From positions 2,542,001 to 2,606,000 of the forward strand of contig NZ_CP082787.1 in NCBI RefSeq assembly GCF_021462285.1: 64,000 nucleotides of DNA. Reading direction: 5' to 3'. Positions within the stretch are counted from its first letter, which is position 1. Every line of letters begins with the position of its first letter. This document shows, one piece after another, positions 61,795 to 64,000 of this stretch. The notes below the pieces were generated by a model. It was not told the DNA's origin. It was given only the letters and a program-made list of their open reading frames with translations, and did not search any database. The position numbers and the translations under genes were made by a program. The DNA is from Serratia entomophila (GTDB lineage: Bacteria; Pseudomonadota; Gammaproteobacteria; Enterobacterales; Enterobacteriaceae).

Positions 61795-62738
61795 TCCGCC
61801 AGCAGCGCCAGCGCGCTGCCTTCGTCGGTCACCAGCCCGTTGATCCAACGGCCGGCGAGCGCGGCGCGAATGGCGCGATGTTTCTCCGGCCCGCCGGCCA
61901 GCGCAATCACCGGCTTCTCCGGCTGCTGCCGCAGCTCGACGCTGGTCAGGCGGCGGTCCAGATCGTTGATGACTCGCCGCCCTTCGCCGTCGATAAAGTG
62001 CCCCAGCATTTCCGCCACGGCGTTGGCAGCCGTGAGCCGCGCCACGTCCGCCAACGAAATGAAACCGTCCTGATGCAGTGGGCACTGTTCACCAATGGTA
62101 CCGACGCCGATAAAAGTCACGTCCGCCTGGCTGGCTTTTTCGCTCACCGTGCGGTAAATGCGGTGATTGCACCACAGGGCGCGATCCTGTTCGCTGTCGG
62201 CGAACAGCGGCGCCGGCAAAATGAAATAGCGGCCCTGGGTTTTTTCCGCCATCCACAACGGCACATCGTAGCGGGTACAGGAGCCGTCCGCGGCGATAGC
62301 GCCAATCAATGACACGCAGCTGTGCTGCGGCCGCTGGATTTCCGCCAGCTCATCAATCGCCGCCTTCAGGCTGCGCCCTGAACCTACGCCAACGATCAAC
62401 GGTTCTTCGCTGCGAATAAACTGCGCCATGACTTCGGCGCCGGCCACCGCCACCGCACGGTTGATGCCCTGGGTGTCCATACCCTGGCTGGGCACTACCT
62501 GGCACAGTTCCAGCCCATAACGCGCACTGAGCTGGGCGGCAAGTTCCATGCAACGCCCCACCGGATGCGCGATGCTGACGCTAATCAGCCCATTGTCGAT
62601 GGCGCAGGCCACCAGCCGCTGCGCCACCTGCCGCGAAACGCCGAGCGCCTCGGCAATCTGGTGCTGGGTTTGCCCTGCCACGTAATACATCCAGGCAGCG
62701 CGCGCCGCCTGATCCAATTTCTTGTCGTGTTTGCTCAT
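61791..62738 (-). CDS. dalR: SorC/DeoR-type sugar-responsive regulator
   Basis: Regulator of 315 residues. Start ATG 62738 (MSKHDKKLDQAARAAWMYY) precedes the HTH AGQTQHQIAEALGVSRQVAQ (about residues 22-45). The rest is the SorC sugar-phosphate-binding domain: IVGVGSGRSLKAAIDELAEI, DVTFIGVGTIGEQCPLHQDG and KPVIALAGGPEKHRAIRAAL. It is divergent from the arabinitol dehydrogenase gene; two operator-like palindromes lie between. By analogy with Klebsiella dalR it responds to D-arabinitol. Symbol is moderate confidence. Confidence 0.85.
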   Translation of the reverse strand: MSKHDKKLDQAARAAWMYYVAGQTQHQIAEALGVSRQVAQRLVACAIDNGLISVSIAHPVGRCMELAAQLSARYGLELCQVVPSQGMDTQGINRAVAVAGAEVMAQFIRSEEPLIVGVGSGRSLKAAIDELAEIQRPQHSCVSLIGAIAADGSCTRYDVPLWMAEKTQGRYFILPAPLFADSEQDRALWCNHRIYRTVSEKASQADVTFIGVGTIGEQCPLHQDGFISLADVARLTAANAVAEMLGHFIDGEGRRVINDLDRRLTSVELRQQPEKPVIALAGGPEKHRAIRAALAGRWINGLVTDEGSALALLAD

Positions 62739-62828
62739 CGGTTTTCCGCCCGCCATGACTCTATATGGCGTCATTTTACCGCTCGCCGCCCACTGCAGGG
62801 GCGGCAATTTATGCTTTTGTGAGCTAAA

Positions 62829-62896
62829 GCCCATTTAATGGGCAAAAGTTTGTTTAGGCTGTCCGCATCAAAAGGGCATTTACCCACTTAATGGGC
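62829..62896. promoter_or_regulatory. Paired operators for the dalR/dalD region
   Basis: GCCCATTTAATGGGC (62829-62843) is perfect; CCCACTTAATGGGC (62883-62896) is a close copy. Centres are 54 bases apart, about five helical turns. They lie 91 and 143 bases from dalR and 82 and 29 from dalD starts, suiting both promoters. Confidence 0.7.
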
Positions 62897-62924
62897 TTTT
62901 GCTCAAAACACGGAGAGCCTTTCT

Positions 62925-64000
62925 ATGCCACATGCCACACCCTCTATCGCCCCGTCCGTTTGGCTGCACATCGGCGCGGGTTCATTCCACCGGGCGCACC
63001 AGGCCTGGTACCTGCACCGCCTGATGGCTAGCGGCGATCGTCGTTGGTCTATCGCCCTGGCCAATATTCGCGATGACGCCACCCCGCTGTTGGACGCTCT
63101 GGCGGCGCAACGCGGTGAATATGTGCTGGAAACGGTGACGCCGCAGGGGGAGCGGCGGTATGAAACCATTACCTCCATTCAGAAAATCATCCCCTGGGAT
63201 GCGGAGCTGGCGGCGTTAACCGCCGAAGGCGCGCGGCCGGAAACCCGGGTGATCTCCTTCACCGTCACCGAGGCCGGATATTATCTGGATAATCAGTTCA
63301 ATCTTGATCGGCAGAATGCCGATATCCAGGCCGACCTGCGCGGCGGTTGCCGCACTATTTATGGCGCAGTGGCGCAGATACTGCAGCGCAGAATGCAGCT
63401 TAATGGTGACCCTGTCACTCTACTGAACTGCGATAACCTGCGGCACAATGGCGATCGTTTTCGCCATGGGCTGATGCAATTTCTTCAACTGCGCCATGAG
63501 GATGCGCTGATTGACTGGCTCGAACGCCGTACCCGCTGCCCCAACACCATGGTGGATCGCATCACGCCGCGTCCTTCTCCAGAGGTGGCGATACGCGTCG
63601 CCGAGGCCACCGGCATTGAGGATCGGGCGCCGGTGATGGCCGAGTCCTTCATTCAATGGGTGATCGAGGATGATTTCGCCGCCGGTCGTCCGGCGCTGGA
63701 ACAGGTTGGCGTCGAACTGGTTGCATCGGTGTTGCCCTATGAAGAAGCGAAAATTCGCATCCTCAACGCCAGCCACAGCTGCATCGCCTGGGCCGGCACG
63801 CTGATCGGCCAACGCTTCATTCATGAAAGCACCCTTACCGACGCCATTCGCCAAATGGCCTACGACTACGTCACCCAGGACGTTATCCCCTGTTTGACGC
63901 CCAGCCCGATCGATCTGGCCGATTACCGCGATCGCGTATTGGAACGCTTTGGCAACCCCGATATCCGCGACACCAACCAGCGCGTGGCCGCCGACGGTTT
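62925..64000 (+). CDS. dalD: D-arabinitol 4-dehydrogenase (3' partial)
   Basis: NAD-dependent polyol dehydrogenase of the mannitol-dehydrogenase family; it begins [20 protein letters not shown] with CGGAGAG upstream and runs off the window at codon 358 (full length about 455). Motifs: [50 protein letters not shown] and the catalytic [17 protein letters not shown] with Lys and His. It oxidises D-arabinitol to D-xylulose. The dalK kinase and a transporter would be expected further on, outside the window. Confidence 0.88.
   Translation, partial: MPHATPSIAPSVWLHIGAGSFHRAHQAWYLHRLMASGDRRWSIALANIRDDATPLLDALAAQRGEYVLETVTPQGERRYETITSIQKIIPWDAELAALTAEGARPETRVISFTVTEAGYYLDNQFNLDRQNADIQADLRGGCRTIYGAVAQILQRRMQLNGDPVTLLNCDNLRHNGDRFRHGLMQFLQLRHEDALIDWLERRTRCPNTMVDRITPRPSPEVAIRVAEATGIEDRAPVMAESFIQWVIEDDFAAGRPALEQVGVELVASVLPYEEAKIRILNASHSCIAWAGTLIGQRFIHESTLTDAIRQMAYDYVTQDVIPCLTPSPIDLADYRDRVLERFGNPDIRDTNQRVAADG

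Overview
The window is a GC-rich enterobacterial chromosome segment, most likely Serratia marcescens or a close relative. Markers are a complete sfuABC ferric-iron transporter (26023-29693, the system first described in S. marcescens), a fused ornithine-lipid synthase OlsF (58490-60214, known from Serratia), Fur- and CRP-type sites, and enterobacterial dsdA, ycgR, pbpG, pdxK and ogt. There is no rRNA, tRNA, CRISPR array, insertion sequence or prophage. The only clearly foreign-looking DNA is an AT-rich patch at about 51180-52210.

Layout. 1-2583: an ABC importer pairing MetN/MetI-type parts with an SsuA-type binding protein (5' end cut by the window). 3032-7771: 2-hydroxyacid dehydrogenase, MFS carrier, RpiR regulator and a 6-phospho-beta-glucosidase. 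7853-13351 (minus): aromatic-acid-type MFS carrier, dsdA, two small enzyme-like proteins and a MASE1-GGDEF diguanylate cyclase. 13766-17590: a Fur-boxed binding protein, a 58-aa lipoprotein and a large mechanosensitive channel. 17842-19765: a 27-codon leader peptide, then an ABC-F ATPase. 19831-23012 (minus): a magnesium/metal cluster with M-box riboswitch, short MgtE, an MgtS-like 30-aa protein, a 59-aa membrane protein and a CDF efflux pump. 23162-25711: peptide-binding protein and a DUF347 membrane protein. 26023-29693: sfuABC. 29711-42475: assorted hydrolases, a second EF-G, an EamA carrier, aldehyde dehydrogenase and regulators. 42646-49115: a seven-gene operon of a branched-chain-type ABC importer plus two enzymes that together would turn 2-aminothiazoline-4-carboxylate into cysteine. 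49207-51120: ArsR/SRPBCC pair and a CorA-like transporter. 51439-52288: AT-rich insert and a gene remnant. 52460-64000: pbpG, alcohol dehydrogenase, LLM oxidoreductase, pdxK, ycgR, olsF, a miniature fimbrial-like protein, ogt and the divergent dalR/dalD arabinitol genes (dalD runs off the end).

The two most notable systems are regulatory. (1) The ABC-F gene is preceded by a strongly translated leader ORF and three mutually exclusive pairings, the last covering the ABC-F start region. This is the architecture of a drug-inducible translational attenuator. (2) The mgtE cluster combines an M-box with a ribosome-site hairpin, then a run of tiny membrane proteins, one of which matches the C-terminal signature of E. 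coli MgtS, and ends in a CDF exporter. That suggests one transcript that handles Mg2+ import, its small-protein modulators and metal efflux. All functional statements are from reading the sequence; no searches or folding programs were run.
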